From Paracoccus aminophilus JCM 7686 (GTDB lineage: Bacteria; Pseudomonadota; Alphaproteobacteria; Rhodobacterales; Rhodobacteraceae): a stretch of 64,000 nt of DNA. The stretch covers positions 62,001 through 126,000 of the forward strand of contig NC_022044.1 in assembly GCF_000444995.1 (NCBI RefSeq), in the 5' to 3' direction. The notes beneath the pieces are model-generated. The model did not search any database. It was not told the DNA's origin and saw only the letters and a program-made list of their open reading frames with translations. This document shows positions 1 through 10,302 of this stretch, in pieces. The position numbers and the translations under genes were made by a program. Positions within the stretch are counted from its first letter, which is position 1, and each line of letters opens with the position of its first letter.

Positions 1-535
1 ATGAGCTGGCCCAGAGAGAGGGCAGCCTCCCCGTCGTCGGCAGAGGATTTTTCGGTTCCGGACGTTGTGAGAGAAGGCATATATCGTCGATGGTTAGAAA
101 AGGTTGCAGGGCAGGAAGCCTGTCGTTCAGTGTAGCAGAAGCGCGGGACGGGCGACAATGCAAAGCTCTGGCATTGGACCGCGCCGGGCCAGAACAACTA
201 AGCCGCTGGTTGTGTGGTGCGCTGGGTCCCGATGCGCGTGAAAACACCCCAAGATTGTTCCGCGCGCGCTGCGCGACAGGGCGGGTCCTGCAAAATCGCC
301 GGGGGTTTTGAGGATTCGGCGCCACCCGATCCCCGAGATCGCACCGCTCAGGCGGGTGGCTGGCCGGTGCGGCGGGTTTTCCAGAGCGGATCGGGGAAAG
401 CGCCTCCCGGCGTTTTTCCGCCGATCGGTCGAGGGAAGGTTAAGGGGCTGCTCGGGTAAAAGTCGCAACTTCCCTAGTCACCGTAAGGGGTTGCAAGCGG
501 TTTATAAGGAAACCCGATTCGCGTGAGCGCGCCGG
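1..535. other. Gene-free left end, no coding call
   Basis: I see no convincing gene here. The short open frames on both strands lack a ribosome binding site and do not resemble any protein I know. The one structured element is an imperfect inverted repeat near the right side, GCAACTTCCCTA at 465-476 against TAAGGGGTTGC at 484-494. It lies 42 bp beyond the hutC stop codon and could be a weak terminator or a recombination-type site; I cannot tell which. No tRNA cloverleaf was found by eye. Confidence 0.5.
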
Positions 536-1249
536 TCAGTGTTCGGCGATCATCACATAGCCGGGATGGAAGGCGAGCCGGACCGAGGTGATCGCGCCCA
601 GATCGTTCCAAGTGGTGCGCTGCATCACCAGCAAGGCCTGATCGCGCCGGGTCTCGAGCAGGCGGGCGTCGCGGGCATTGGCGTTTTCGGCGGTAATGTC
701 GAAATCGGCATGGATATAGGGCGCGGTGCGCACCAGCCATTCATTGGCGTTGATCTTGCGGAAATCGACGCCTTGGACCTCGGGCACGGCGACCGGATTG
801 ATCCAGCGGTCCTCGACCTGAAACGGCGCGTCATCGCTGTAATGGACGGCGCGCAGATGGATCAGCAGCGCGCCGACCGGCAGTTTCATCCGCGCGGCCA
901 CCGCTTCAGGCAGCGGGCTCAGGCGCTGCGCGACGATGCGGTGGGAATAGCTGCGCCCGCTTTCCTCGATCCGCTCGCGCCAGATCGGGATGGTCAGCGT
1001 GGCCTTGCGCGAGGGATTGACCGTGACATGGGTGCCCGCGCGGCGCTTGCGGTCAAGCAGCCCCTCTTCGGCGAGCAGTTGCAGCGCCTTGTTGACGGTG
1101 GCCCGGGCCGCGCCGAATTCGATGGCCAGCGCGGCCTCGTCGGGAATGCGGTCGCCTTGCCGCCATTCCCGCTCGACAATCCGGCGCCGCACCTCATTGA
1201 AGATGAGCTGGGCCTTGGAGAAAGCGGGAACGGCGGGTTTGGTGGTCAC
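536..1249 (-). CDS. hutC: Histidine utilization repressor HutC (GntR family)
   Basis: A 237-residue GntR/HutC-type repressor expected to sense urocanate and switch off the hut genes. The N-terminal winged helix-turn-helix spans about residues 12-75 (AATVNKALQLLAEEGLL-like recognition region), and a UTRA-type ligand domain occupies about 95-230. I chose the GTG start at 1247-1249 because it overlaps the hutF stop (ATGTGA) and an AGGA ribosome site lies 5-8 bases upstream. A longer frame reaching 1351 would overlap hutF by 35 codons and is not supported. It is the second gene of a hutF-hutC pair, divergent from hutIHG. The likely target is the 77-bp hutF/hutI intergenic region. The family call is secure and the effector is inferred. 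Confidence 0.9.
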   Translation of the reverse strand: MTTKPAVPAFSKAQLIFNEVRRRIVEREWRQGDRIPDEAALAIEFGAARATVNKALQLLAEEGLLDRKRRAGTHVTVNPSRKATLTIPIWRERIEESGRSYSHRIVAQRLSPLPEAVAARMKLPVGALLIHLRAVHYSDDAPFQVEDRWINPVAVPEVQGVDFRKINANEWLVRTAPYIHADFDITAENANARDARLLETRRDQALLVMQRTTWNDLGAITSVRLAFHPGYVMIAEH

Positions 1250-2619
1250 ATCTTGTCCTGAAGTCGGGCGATACAGCTCAGATAATCTGCAACAATTCGG
1301 TCGCGGTCGATATGTTTTCCGCCCGAGACAACGTGACGTCCAGCCGCCCAAACGTCGGTGACCAGTCCGTCATGTCCGGCGAAGACCAGAGAATCGAGCA
1401 TTTCATCGCCTTTGCGCCCGATCATCACTTCGTTTTTCAGCGAAACCGCGGCGAGGTCGGCGAAGAGGCCCGGCTTGATCGCGCCGGTCGCGCGGCCCGC
1501 GGCTGTGGCGCCACCGTCCAGACCAGCCTCATAAAGCACCCGGCCAGTGGTTTTCTCGCGCGTGGCCAGAATCGCGCGGCCAGTGTCGCGCAGGCGTTGG
1601 CTATATTCGAGCGTGCGCAGCTCTTCGACCAGCGAGATCCGGACGTTGCTGTCCGAGCCATAGCCCCAGCGCCCGCCAGCATTTTGCCAGACCGTGCCGT
1701 TGAAGATCCCGTCGCCAAGGCTCGATTCGGTGATCGGGCACAGGCCCGCGACCGCGCCGCTCTGGGCAAGGCGGATGGTTTCGTCATCGGTCATATGGGT
1801 CGCATGGATCAGCGTCCAGTTGCGGTCCACGCTCGCATGATCGAGCAGCCATTCAACCGGGCGCTGACCATAGCCTGCCGAGATTTCTTCGATCTCGGGT
1901 ATCTGCTCGGCAATGTGGAGATGCATCGGCCGACCGGGGCGCAGCTTTTCGACGAAAGCGAGCCCGTCCTTGCTGACCGCGCGCAGCGAATGCGGCGCAA
2001 TGCCGATCCCGGCATCTGGGCCGAGCTTGGCCAGAGCCGCCTCGGCGCCCTCGACCAGACGCGCGAATTCATCGGGGGTCGTGCCAAAGCGTTGCTGGCC
2101 CGGACCCAGCGCGCGGCCGTCGATGCCGCCGAACTGGTAATGCACCGGCAGAAGCGTCAGGCCGATGCCGGTGCGGCTGGCGGCGGCGGCGATGCGCTCT
2201 GACATCTCGGCGAGATTGGCATAATGCGCGCCGCCGGGCTGGTGATGGAGATAATGGAACTCGACATTGGTGGCATAGCCCGCCTCGAGCATCTCCATCT
2301 GAACCAGCGCCGCGATGGTTTCGACATCCTCGGGCGTCAGATGGTCGAGGAAGCGATACATGATCTTGCGCCAGGTCCAGAACGTGTCCTTGGGCTGGTC
2401 GCCCTTGGCTTCCGACAGGCCCGCCATGGCGCGCTGAAAGGCGTGGCTGTGCAGGTTGGCGATCGAGGGCAGCAACAGCTCGACCCGTTCGCTATCCGCT
2501 GCGGCATTGGCAGGGACATTGGCGGTGACATCGGCGATTCGCCCGTCCGCGCCGATCGTGACCGCGACATTTTCCGCCCAACCGTCAGGCAGCAAAGCCC
2601 GTTCTGCCCAGAGTTTCAC
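1246..2619 (-). CDS. hutF: Formimidoylglutamate deiminase
   Basis: A 457-residue amidohydrolase that converts N-formimino-L-glutamate to N-formyl-L-glutamate and ammonia, the fourth step of the five-step histidine pathway. The metal-binding signature [11 protein letters not shown] (His57 and His59) sits after the typical N-terminal beta domain, and a second His region (HLHIAEQ) follows near residue 245. The start is a GTG at 2617-2619, one of three consecutive GTG codons placed just after a strong AGGAGG; the neighbouring GTG at 2620-2622 is also possible. A longer frame to 2670 would run through the hutI promoter region. The presence of HutF together with HutG (not formiminoglutamase) fits the five-step route of Pseudomonas-like bacteria. 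Confidence 0.93.
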   Translation of the reverse strand: MKLWAERALLPDGWAENVAVTIGADGRIADVTANVPANAAADSERVELLLPSIANLHSHAFQRAMAGLSEAKGDQPKDTFWTWRKIMYRFLDHLTPEDVETIAALVQMEMLEAGYATNVEFHYLHHQPGGAHYANLAEMSERIAAAASRTGIGLTLLPVHYQFGGIDGRALGPGQQRFGTTPDEFARLVEGAEAALAKLGPDAGIGIAPHSLRAVSKDGLAFVEKLRPGRPMHLHIAEQIPEIEEISAGYGQRPVEWLLDHASVDRNWTLIHATHMTDDETIRLAQSGAVAGLCPITESSLGDGIFNGTVWQNAGGRWGYGSDSNVRISLVEELRTLEYSQRLRDTGRAILATREKTTGRVLYEAGLDGGATAAGRATGAIKPGLFADLAAVSLKNEVMIGRKGDEMLDSLVFAGHDGLVTDVWAAGRHVVSGGKHIDRDRIVADYLSCIARLQDKM

Positions 2620-2649
2620 CACCACAACCTCCTTGCCGGATGCTTTCAA

Positions 2650-2663
2650 TATGTTTAGACATA
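2650..2663. promoter_or_regulatory. Inverted repeat in hutF/hutI divergent promoter, candidate HutC operator
   Basis: TATGT and ACATA form a perfect 5-bp inverted repeat around the spacer TTAG, placed centrally in the 77-bp region (2620-2696) that separates the divergent hutF and hutI start codons. GntR/HutC proteins bind short inverted repeats of this size, and HutC lies two genes away. The assignment is inference from position and symmetry. Confidence 0.45.
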
Positions 2664-2696
2664 GCATCAACCGCAGTTCATTCCAAGGCAGGATCG

Positions 2697-3899
2697 ATGC
2701 AAGTTTTCACCAATGCCGCCTTCGCAACGATGACAGCAGAATCAACTGGTTATGGCCTGATCGAGGATGGCTCGCTGGTTGTGGACGGGGATCGAATCAT
2801 CTGGATCGGGCAGGCCGCTGATTTGCCAGCCGATTATGTCGATGCCGATTTCACCGATCTCGGCGGGCGTCTGGTCACGCCGGGTCTGGTCGATTGCCAC
2901 ACCCATCTCGTCTATGGCGGCGACCGCGCCCGCGAGTTTGAGATGCGGCTGGAAGGCGCGGGTTATGAAGAGATCGCACGCGCTGGCGGTGGCATCGTCT
3001 CTTCGGTGAAAAACACCCGCGAGGCCTCCGAGGAAGAGCTTTTCGACAGCGCGATCCGTCGCGCCGATACGCTGCTGAATGAAGGCGTCACCACGCTCGA
3101 GATCAAATCAGGCTATGGGCTCGATATCGAGACCGAGCTGAAAATGCTGCGCGTCGCGCGCCGCATCGCCGAGGAGCGCCCGGTGACGGTGGTGACAAGC
3201 TGGCTCGCCGCCCATGCGCTGCCGCCCGAATACAAGGACAACCGCGCGGGCTATCTGCGCGAGGTCGTGCTCGAGGGCATGAGCCGCGCCCATGCCGAAG
3301 GGCTGATCGACGCGGTTGATGGCTTTTGCGAAGGCATCGCCTTTTCGGTCGAGGAAATGCGGCTGGTCTTTGATCACGCGAAAAGCCTTGGCCTGCCGGT
3401 GAAGCTTCATGCCGAGCAGCTTTCCGATCTGCATGGCGCGGTTTTGGCCGCCGAATATGACGCGCTCTCGGCCGACCATCTCGAATGGCTGGGGCAGGAC
3501 GGCGTGGATGCGATGGCGAAATCGGGGACCGTCGCGGTCTTGCTGCCGGGCGCGTTCTATACGTTGCGCGAAACCGTCTATCCGCCGGTGCAGGCCTTGC
3601 GCGACGCAGGCGTGGCGATTGCGCTTGCGACCGATGCCAATCCGGGCACCTCGCCGCTGACCTCGATCCTGCTCACGATGAACATGGGCGCGACGATTTT
3701 CCGCCTGACCCCGGTCGAATGCCTGACCGCCGTCACGCGCAACGCGGCCAAGGCGCTTGGCTTTGCCGATCGCGGCACTCTGGCCGTCGGCCAGCGCGCC
3801 GATCTGGCGATTTACGACATCCAACACCCCGCGGAGCTGACCTATCGCATCGGGTTCAATCCGCTTCACGCTCGCGTTCTGGGAGGCGAACTTGTCTGA
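2697..3899 (+). CDS. hutI: Imidazolonepropionase
   Basis: A 400-residue zinc amidohydrolase that opens imidazolone-5-propionate to N-formimino-L-glutamate, the third step of histidine breakdown. Visible signatures are [12 protein letters not shown] (His68 and His70 as metal ligands), KLHAEQ further on, and ATDANPGT near residue 320, all typical of HutI. The ATG at 2697 follows an AGGA at 2689-2693 and begins [12 protein letters not shown]; an upstream extension to 2640 would read through the promoter and is unlikely. It is the first gene of the rightward hut operon, and its stop overlaps the start of hutH. Confidence 0.95.
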   Translation: MQVFTNAAFATMTAESTGYGLIEDGSLVVDGDRIIWIGQAADLPADYVDADFTDLGGRLVTPGLVDCHTHLVYGGDRAREFEMRLEGAGYEEIARAGGGIVSSVKNTREASEEELFDSAIRRADTLLNEGVTTLEIKSGYGLDIETELKMLRVARRIAEERPVTVVTSWLAAHALPPEYKDNRAGYLREVVLEGMSRAHAEGLIDAVDGFCEGIAFSVEEMRLVFDHAKSLGLPVKLHAEQLSDLHGAVLAAEYDALSADHLEWLGQDGVDAMAKSGTVAVLLPGAFYTLRETVYPPVQALRDAGVAIALATDANPGTSPLTSILLTMNMGATIFRLTPVECLTAVTRNAAKALGFADRGTLAVGQRADLAIYDIQHPAELTYRIGFNPLHARVLGGELV

Positions 3900-5433
3900 A
3901 CTTATCCTTACCCCCGGCGAAGCCACCCTTGCCGAACTCGAGCGCGTCTGGCGCGAGGGCCTGTCGGTCCGTCTGGCCGACAGCGCATGGCCGGGGATCG
4001 AGGCCGCTGCCGCCCGCATCGCCGCCGCCGCGAATGGCTCGGTCCCGGTTTACGGGGTGAACACCGGCTTTGGCAAACTCGCCTCGATCAAGATCAAGCC
4101 GGAAGACACCTCGACGCTGCAACGCAACCTGATCCTGTCGCATTGCTGCGGCGTGGGCGAGCCGGTCGAGGAAGAAACCGTCCGCCTGATCATGGTGCTG
4201 AAGCTATTGTCGCTGGGTCGCGGCGCCTCGGGCGTGCGTCCCGAGGTCGTGCATCTGATCGAGAACATGCTCGCCAAAGGCGTCCTGCCGGTGATCCCGT
4301 CGCAGGGTTCGGTCGGCGCTTCGGGCGATCTCGCGCCCTTGGCCCATATGGCCGCCGTCATGCTGGGCGAGGCGCGCGCGACCTATCAGGGCCGCGAATA
4401 TTCCGGCGCCGAGGCTTTGGCTGCGGCTGGCCTGAAGCCGATCGTTCTCGCCGCCAAAGAGGGCCTTGCGCTCATCAATGGCACGCAGGTCTCGACCGCC
4501 TTCGCGCTGGCTGGCCTGTTTACGGCCTTCCGTCTGGCGCGCAATGCGCTGGTCTCCTCCTCGCTCTCGACCGATGCGATCATGGGCTCGACCGCGCCCT
4601 TCTTTGAGGAGATCCACCAGCTGCGCGGCCATCGCGGCCAGATCCTTGCCGCCCGCGTCATCCGCGATCTGATGGGTGGTTCGGAAATCCGCGAAAGCCA
4701 CCGCGAGGGCGATACCCGCGTCCAAGACCCCTATTGCATCCGCTGCCAGCCGCAGGTGACGGGCGCGGCGATCGACATTCTGACCCAAGCCGCGCGCACG
4801 CTGGAAATCGAGGCCAATGCCGCGACCGACAACCCGCTGGTGCTGACCGAGGCCGATCAGATCGTTTCGGGCGGGAACTTCCACGCCGAGCCGGTCGCCT
4901 TCGCCGCCGATATGATCGCGCTGGCGATTGCGGAGATTGGCGCGATCTCGCAGCGCCGCATCGCGCTGATGGTTGACCCGGCGCTCTCGCATGATCTGCC
5001 GCCCTTCCTGACGCCCGATCCGGGCCTGAACTCGGGGCTGATGATCGCCGAAGTGACCTCGGCCGCGCTGATGAGCGAGAACAAGCACCTCGCGAACCCC
5101 TGCTCGACCGACTCGACCCCGACCTCGGCGAACCAGGAGGATCACGTGTCGATGGCCGCCCATGGCGCGCGCCGTCTGAAGCGGATGAACACGAACCTCG
5201 CCCATATCGTCGGGATTGAGGTGATGTGCGCGGCGGCGGGCGTCGAATTCCGCGCGCCCTTGAAAACCTCCCAGCCGCTTCAGCATGTCATCGCGCGTCT
5301 GCGCAAGGACATCCCGGCGCTGGAGCAGGACCGCTACCTCGCCCCCGATCTGAGCAAAGTGGCCGAGCTGGTCGCGTCGGGCGCGCTGATCGAGGTCGTG
5401 CCGGAGGCCCATATCGAAGAGGTGCGCCCGTGA
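3892..5433 (+). CDS. hutH: Histidine ammonia-lyase
   Basis: A 513-residue lyase that removes ammonia from L-histidine to give urocanate. The Ala143-Ser144-Gly145 triplet inside [14 protein letters not shown] is the one that cyclises to the MIO cofactor in this family. Other family blocks are [12 protein letters not shown] near residue 54 and [12 protein letters not shown] in the middle. The start is a TTG at 3892-3894 placed after GGGAGG, overlapping the hutI stop by 8 bases, so translation is probably coupled. Length equals the usual 500-515 residues. Confidence 0.97.
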   Translation: MSELILTPGEATLAELERVWREGLSVRLADSAWPGIEAAAARIAAAANGSVPVYGVNTGFGKLASIKIKPEDTSTLQRNLILSHCCGVGEPVEEETVRLIMVLKLLSLGRGASGVRPEVVHLIENMLAKGVLPVIPSQGSVGASGDLAPLAHMAAVMLGEARATYQGREYSGAEALAAAGLKPIVLAAKEGLALINGTQVSTAFALAGLFTAFRLARNALVSSSLSTDAIMGSTAPFFEEIHQLRGHRGQILAARVIRDLMGGSEIRESHREGDTRVQDPYCIRCQPQVTGAAIDILTQAARTLEIEANAATDNPLVLTEADQIVSGGNFHAEPVAFAADMIALAIAEIGAISQRRIALMVDPALSHDLPPFLTPDPGLNSGLMIAEVTSAALMSENKHLANPCSTDSTPTSANQEDHVSMAAHGARRLKRMNTNLAHIVGIEVMCAAAGVEFRAPLKTSQPLQHVIARLRKDIPALEQDRYLAPDLSKVAELVASGALIEVVPEAHIEEVRP

Positions 5434-6239
5434 GCGCGCTCGCGAACCCGGTCGAGGTCGTTCAGGGCGACAGCCCGATCATCCTCGGTCTGCCTCATAC
5501 GGGGACGTTCGTCCCCGATGAGATCCGCGCGAAACTGAACCCGCGCGGGCTCGAGCTTGCCGATACCGACTGGCATATCGAGCGGCTTTATGACGGGCTC
5601 TTGCCCGGCGCGACCACGGTCCGCGCGCTTTTCCACCGCTATGTCATCGACGCGAACCGCGGCCCGGATGATGCGAGCCTCTATCCGGGGCAGAACACCA
5701 CCGGCCTCGTGCCGACGACCGATTTCGACGGCGCCCCGATCTGGATCGACGCCCCGACCGAGGCAGAAATCGCCGATCGGAAGGCGCGTTTTCACGCCCC
5801 CTATCACGCCACTTTGGCGGCAGAGATCGCGCGGGTGAAGGCGAAACATGGCGTTGCGATCCTTTATGATTGCCATTCGATCCGCAGCCATATCCCCTTC
5901 CTCTTTGAAGGGACCTTGCCAGATTTCAACATCGGCACGAACCTTGGCGCGACCTGCGATGCGGCGATTGAAAAGGCAGTTTTCGACATTTCTGCCGCGA
6001 CGGGGCGGACCCATGTGCTGAATGGCCGCTTCAAGGGCGGCTGGACGACGCGCCATTATGGCCAGCCGCAGGACGGGATCCATGCGATCCAGATGGAGCT
6101 CGCGCAATCCTCGCATCTGACCACCGAAGCCGCGCCTTTCGCCTATGACGAGGCCAAGGCCGAGGCTTTGCGCAAACCGTTGCGCGCGATCATCGAGGCG
6201 CTCGAGACCGTCGCCGCGACACTCGCGAGGCCGGCATGA
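5430..6239 (+). CDS. hutG: N-formylglutamate deformylase
   Basis: A 269-residue N-formylglutamate amidohydrolase that yields glutamate and formate, the last step of the pathway. [12 protein letters not shown] near the N-terminus and YDCHSIRS in the middle are the metal-binding blocks of this family. The GTG start at 5430 overlaps the hutH stop (GTGA), with AGAGG seven bases upstream; a start further left would lie wholly inside hutH. The formate released can feed the one-carbon pool that the folD and purU genes of this region also handle. Confidence 0.93.
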   Translation: MSALANPVEVVQGDSPIILGLPHTGTFVPDEIRAKLNPRGLELADTDWHIERLYDGLLPGATTVRALFHRYVIDANRGPDDASLYPGQNTTGLVPTTDFDGAPIWIDAPTEAEIADRKARFHAPYHATLAAEIARVKAKHGVAILYDCHSIRSHIPFLFEGTLPDFNIGTNLGATCDAAIEKAVFDISAATGRTHVLNGRFKGGWTTRHYGQPQDGIHAIQMELAQSSHLTTEAAPFAYDEAKAEALRKPLRAIIEALETVAATLARPA

Positions 6240-7387
6240 GCGGGCCGCTGACAGGGATCAAGGTGCTGGACCTGTCGCGTGTGCTCGCCGGTCCCTATTG
6301 CACCGCGCTGCTCGCCGATCTTGGCGCCGAGGTCATCAAGCTGGAGCCGCCGCAGGGCGATGATTACCGCCATATCGGCCCGTTCAAACAGGGCGAAAGC
6401 GCGCTCTTCACGCTGAACAATCGCGGCAAGAAAAGCGTGGTTCTCGATCTCAAGAACCCCGAGCATCTGAAGCTTGCGCAAGAGATTTCGGATCACGTCG
6501 ATGTCGTGGTCGAAAACTTCCGCCCCGGCGTCGCCGATCGGCTGGGGCTTGGTGCCGAGGCTCTGCGCGCGCGCAATCCGCGCCTGATCTATTGCTCGAT
6601 TTCGGGCTTTGGTCAGCAGGGGCCGTTCAAGGATCTGCCCGCCTATGATCTGGTGGTCCAAGCCATGTCCGGCCTGATGGCGGGCACCGGCGAAGAGGGC
6701 GGCGCGCCGCTGAAAACCGGCGAGAGCATGGCCGATCTGGTCGCGGGCCTTTTCGCGAGCTGGTCGATCATGGCGGCGCTGGTTCAGCGCAATGCGACCG
6801 GGCAGGGGGCAACCCTTGATGTCGCGATGTATGACGCGCTCTTTTCCATGCTGACGACCAGCCATGCGCTGCATCTTTACGCGGGGGTCTTGCCCAAGCG
6901 CGTCGGCAACCGTCATCCGCTCTCGACCCCCTTTGGCTGCTATGCGACCAAGGATGGACAGGTGGCGATTTGCGTCTTGAATCCCAAGCAGTTCAAGGCC
7001 TTGGCCGATCTGATCGGCGCGCCCGAAGCGGTGGATGATCCGCGTTTCGCGACCGATGAAAGCCGGACCGAACACGAGCCCGCCGTCAAGGCGCTGATCG
7101 AGGCCTGGTCGCAGGGGCTTTCGACCGATGAGGCCGTCCGCGCTTTGTCCGGGGTCGGTCTGCCGACCGCGCCGATCTGGGACATCGCGCAGGCTGCGGC
7201 AAACGAGCACGCGAGCGCGCGCGGACTGGTGACCGAGCTGCCGCATCCCGTTTTGGGCACGGCGCCGGTGATCGGTCAGCCGGTGCGCTTTGATGGCGAA
7301 AAGCCGGTCGCCGCGCAATCGGCGCCGCGCCTTGGGGGGGATCTCGACGAGGTCTTACGCGAGTTGGGATTGGAGGGTCGCGCATGA
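6236..7387 (+). CDS. Family III CoA-transferase (CaiB/BaiF type) in hut operon
   Basis: A 383-residue CoA-transferase of the CaiB/BaiF (family III) group. The opening (GIKVLDLSRVLAGPYCTALLADLGA) and Asp167 in GESMADLVAG match the catalytic Asp of CaiB and FRC. These enzymes swap CoA between two carboxylic acids through an enzyme-bound aspartyl anhydride. The start overlaps the hutG stop by ATGA and its own stop overlaps the next gene the same way, so it belongs to the hut operon. The substrate is unknown. Because family III enzymes act on aryl-acrylyl and aryl-propionyl CoA esters elsewhere, urocanyl-CoA and imidazole-propionate are plausible partners (inference). It is not needed for any known step of histidine breakdown. 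Confidence 0.85.
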   Translation: MSGPLTGIKVLDLSRVLAGPYCTALLADLGAEVIKLEPPQGDDYRHIGPFKQGESALFTLNNRGKKSVVLDLKNPEHLKLAQEISDHVDVVVENFRPGVADRLGLGAEALRARNPRLIYCSISGFGQQGPFKDLPAYDLVVQAMSGLMAGTGEEGGAPLKTGESMADLVAGLFASWSIMAALVQRNATGQGATLDVAMYDALFSMLTTSHALHLYAGVLPKRVGNRHPLSTPFGCYATKDGQVAICVLNPKQFKALADLIGAPEAVDDPRFATDESRTEHEPAVKALIEAWSQGLSTDEAVRALSGVGLPTAPIWDIAQAAANEHASARGLVTELPHPVLGTAPVIGQPVRFDGEKPVAAQSAPRLGGDLDEVLRELGLEGRA

Positions 7388-8547
7388 ATCCGCAAGACGA
7401 ATGGCATATGCTGCAAGACGAAGAGCGGCTGTTCTGCGACGTTCTTGAACGCATCTGCGCCGAGAAAATCGCGCCGCTGGCCCATGACACCGACGAGAAT
7501 TCGACCTTCGTTCACGCCCAGCTGCGCACACTTGGCGAGGTGGGCATGATGGGCGCGAACCTGCCCGAGGAATTCGACGGCTCGGCGATTTCGGCCCCGG
7601 CGCTTCTGCGCGCGGTGGCTCTGGTCGCGGGGGCCTGCGGCTCGACCGCCTCGGCGCTGACCGCGCATTATCTGGCGACCGACTCGATCCTGATCGGCGG
7701 CACGCAGGCGCAAAAAGAGCTCTGGCTGCCGAAAGCGGCGACGGGCGTGGCGCTTGGCGCTTTTGCCCTGACCGAGCCGACCGCCGGTTCCGACCCCGCC
7801 GATATGAAGACCCGCGCCCGCCGCGTTGACGGCGGCTGGCACATCAAGGGCACGAAATGCTTCATCTCGAATGGCGGTGTGGCTGATTTCATCGTGCTTT
7901 ACGCGGTGACCGACCCGGAGAAAGCCCATCGCGGCATTTCCGCCTTTATCGTGCCGAAGGGCACACCGGGGCTTGAGGCCGGGCCTGCGGAAAAGACCAT
8001 GGGGCTGAAAGGCGGCCATGTCTTCACACTGAATATCGACATCACTTTGCCCGAGGATGCGCTCTTGGGCGAAGAGGGCAAGGGCTTCCGCACCGCGATG
8101 CAGGTTCTCGACAATGGCCGGATCGAGGTTGCCGCGCAATGTCTGGGTCTGGCGGAAACCGCGATGAAAGCGGCGCTCGCCTATGCCAAGGACCGCGTCA
8201 TCGGCGGCGAGGCTTTGAGCGACCGCCAAGGCATCCGCTGGATGATCGCCGATATGGGCGTGGCTTACCGCTCGGCGCTGCTGCTGAGCCAAGACGCCGC
8301 GCGCCAGCGCGATGCGGCCCATCACGGTAGCGGCGGGCGCTTTTCGCTGGCGGCCTCGATGGCGAAGCTTGCCGCGTCAGAGGCGGCGGGCAAGATCGCC
8401 GATAGCGCGCTGCAGCTGCATGGCGGCTATGGCTATACCCGAGATTTCCCCATCGAACGCATCAACCGCGACCTTCGGATCATGCGGATCTACGAAGGTT
8501 CCTCGGAAATTCAACGCATTATCATTTCCGGCAATATGCTGGCCTGA
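7384..8547 (+). CDS. Acyl-CoA dehydrogenase in hut operon
   Basis: A 387-residue FAD acyl-CoA dehydrogenase of the short/branched-chain type. ALTEPTAGSD (around 118-127) and KCFISNGGVADF are the flavin-binding blocks, and Glu371 in IYEGSSEIQR matches the catalytic base position of SCAD/MCAD. It desaturates acyl-CoA at the alpha-beta bond. It overlaps the CoA-transferase gene by ATGA and lies 12 bp before hutU, so the two form a cassette embedded between hutG and hutU. The substrate is not shown by sequence. From context, imidazolepropionyl-CoA to urocanyl-CoA is the most economical guess; a branched-chain acyl-CoA is the alternative. Confidence 0.87.
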   Translation: MNPQDEWHMLQDEERLFCDVLERICAEKIAPLAHDTDENSTFVHAQLRTLGEVGMMGANLPEEFDGSAISAPALLRAVALVAGACGSTASALTAHYLATDSILIGGTQAQKELWLPKAATGVALGAFALTEPTAGSDPADMKTRARRVDGGWHIKGTKCFISNGGVADFIVLYAVTDPEKAHRGISAFIVPKGTPGLEAGPAEKTMGLKGGHVFTLNIDITLPEDALLGEEGKGFRTAMQVLDNGRIEVAAQCLGLAETAMKAALAYAKDRVIGGEALSDRQGIRWMIADMGVAYRSALLLSQDAARQRDAAHHGSGGRFSLAASMAKLAASEAAGKIADSALQLHGGYGYTRDFPIERINRDLRIMRIYEGSSEIQRIIISGNMLA

Positions 8548-8559
8548 TCGGAGACGAAC

Positions 8560-10236
8560 ATGGACAATCCCACCAACAACCCCCGTCACAACACCCGCGA
8601 CGTCTATCCCGCGACCGGGACCGAGATCACTGCGAAAAGCTGGCTGACCGAAGCGCCGATGCGGATGCTGATGAACAACCTCCATCCCGATGTGGCCGAG
8701 AACCCGCATGAGCTGGTGGTTTACGGCGGCATCGGTCGCGCCGCGCGCACCTGGAAAGACTTTGACCTGATCGTCGAGAGCCTGAAGAACCTCGAAGCCG
8801 ACGAGACCCTGATGGTCCAGTCGGGCAAGCCGGTTGGCGTCTTCAAGACCCATAAAGATGCGCCGCGCGTTCTGATCGCGAACTCGAACCTCGTGCCGCA
8901 TTGGGCCAATTGGGACCATTTCAACGAGCTCGATAAGAAGGGTCTGGCGATGTATGGCCAGATGACCGCGGGTTCGTGGATCTATATCGGCACGCAGGGC
9001 ATCGTTCAGGGCACCTATGAAACCTTCGTCGAGGCTGGTCGTCAGCATTACGGCGGCAGCCTCAAGGGCAAATGGGTGCTGACCGGCGGTCTCGGCGGCA
9101 TGGGCGGCGCGCAGCCTCTGGCGGCTGTGATGGCGGGCGCTTGCTGCTTGGCCGTCGAATGCGACGAAACCCGCGCCGATTTCCGTCTGCGCACCCGCTA
9201 CGTCGATGAAAAGACCCATTCGCTCGACGAAGCCCTGGCGATGATCGACCGCTGGACCAAAGCCGGTGAGGCGAAATCCGTGGCGCTGATCGGCAACGCG
9301 GCCGAGATCTTCCCGGAGCTCGTCAAGCGCGGCGTGCGTCCCGATATCGTCACCGACCAGACCTCGGCGCACGATCCGGTTCATGGCTATCTGCCGATTG
9401 GCTGGACCGTCGCTGAATGGCGCGCCCGTCAAGAGACCGATCCGAAAGGCGTCGCGAAAGCCGCGCGTGCGTCGATGCGCAAGCAGGTCGAGGCGATGGT
9501 CGCCTTCCATGACGCGGGCATCCCGACCGTCGATTATGGCAACAACATCCGCCAGATGGCGCTGGAAGAGGGTTTCGAGCGCGCCTTTGCCTTCCCGGGC
9601 TTCGTGCCGGCCTATATCCGCCCGCTCTTCTGCCGCGGCATCGGTCCCTTCCGTTGGGCCGCGCTCTCGGGTGATCCGGAAGATATCTACAAGACCGACC
9701 AGAAGGTGAAAGAGCTCGTCAATGACGCGCATCTGCACAATTGGCTCGACATGGCCCGTGACCGTATCAGCTTCCAGGGCCTGCCCGCGCGGATCTGCTG
9801 GGTCGGTCTCGGCATCCGCCACAAGCTCGGCCTCGCCTTCAACGAGATGGTGCGCAATGGCGAGCTGAAAGCCCCGATCGTCATCGGCCGCGACCACCTC
9901 GACTCGGGCTCGGTCGCCTCGCCGAACCGCGAGACGGAATCGATGCGCGATGGTTCGGACGCCGTGTCCGACTGGCCGCTTCTGAACGCGCTGCTCAACA
10001 CCGCCTCGGGCGCGACCTGGGTCAGCCTGCATCACGGCGGCGGCGTCGGCATGGGTTTCTCGCAGCATTCGGGCATGGTCATCTGCTGCGATGGCAGCGC
10101 GGATGCCGATGCGCGTCTGGCGCGTGTGCTGTGGAACGACCCGGCAACCGGCGTCATGCGCCATGCTGACGCGGGTTACGAGATCGCGCTGGACTGTGCG
10201 CGCGAACACGGGTTGAATTTGCCTGGGATTCTCTGA
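8560..10236 (+). CDS. hutU: Urocanate hydratase
   Basis: A 558-residue NAD-dependent urocanase that hydrates urocanate to imidazolone-propionate, the second step of the pathway. [11 protein letters not shown] (near residue 172) is the NAD-binding loop, and the long conserved run [28 protein letters not shown] block near residue 350 is diagnostic. Length matches the family (about 555). The ATG at 8560 has GGAG 7 bases upstream. It is the last enzyme gene of the operon and is followed by a perfect stem-loop before the transporter genes. Confidence 0.97.
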   Translation: MDNPTNNPRHNTRDVYPATGTEITAKSWLTEAPMRMLMNNLHPDVAENPHELVVYGGIGRAARTWKDFDLIVESLKNLEADETLMVQSGKPVGVFKTHKDAPRVLIANSNLVPHWANWDHFNELDKKGLAMYGQMTAGSWIYIGTQGIVQGTYETFVEAGRQHYGGSLKGKWVLTGGLGGMGGAQPLAAVMAGACCLAVECDETRADFRLRTRYVDEKTHSLDEALAMIDRWTKAGEAKSVALIGNAAEIFPELVKRGVRPDIVTDQTSAHDPVHGYLPIGWTVAEWRARQETDPKGVAKAARASMRKQVEAMVAFHDAGIPTVDYGNNIRQMALEEGFERAFAFPGFVPAYIRPLFCRGIGPFRWAALSGDPEDIYKTDQKVKELVNDAHLHNWLDMARDRISFQGLPARICWVGLGIRHKLGLAFNEMVRNGELKAPIVIGRDHLDSGSVASPNRETESMRDGSDAVSDWPLLNALLNTASGATWVSLHHGGGVGMGFSQHSGMVICCDGSADADARLARVLWNDPATGVMRHADAGYEIALDCAREHGLNLPGIL

Positions 10237-10245
10237 TCGGAGCAT

Positions 10246-10267
10246 GCGCCGCCCAACGAGGCGGCGC
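10246..10267 (+). other. Intercistronic stem-loop after hutU
   Basis: GCGCCGCC and GGCGGCGC form a perfect 8-bp stem with a CAACGA loop, 9 bases after the hutU stop. No run of T follows, so it is more likely an mRNA-stabilising or partial attenuation element ahead of the binding-protein gene than a full terminator. Confidence 0.7.
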
Positions 10268-10302
10268 AGCCAGAGATCGCCTGTCCAACAACGGAGATCG
10301 CT

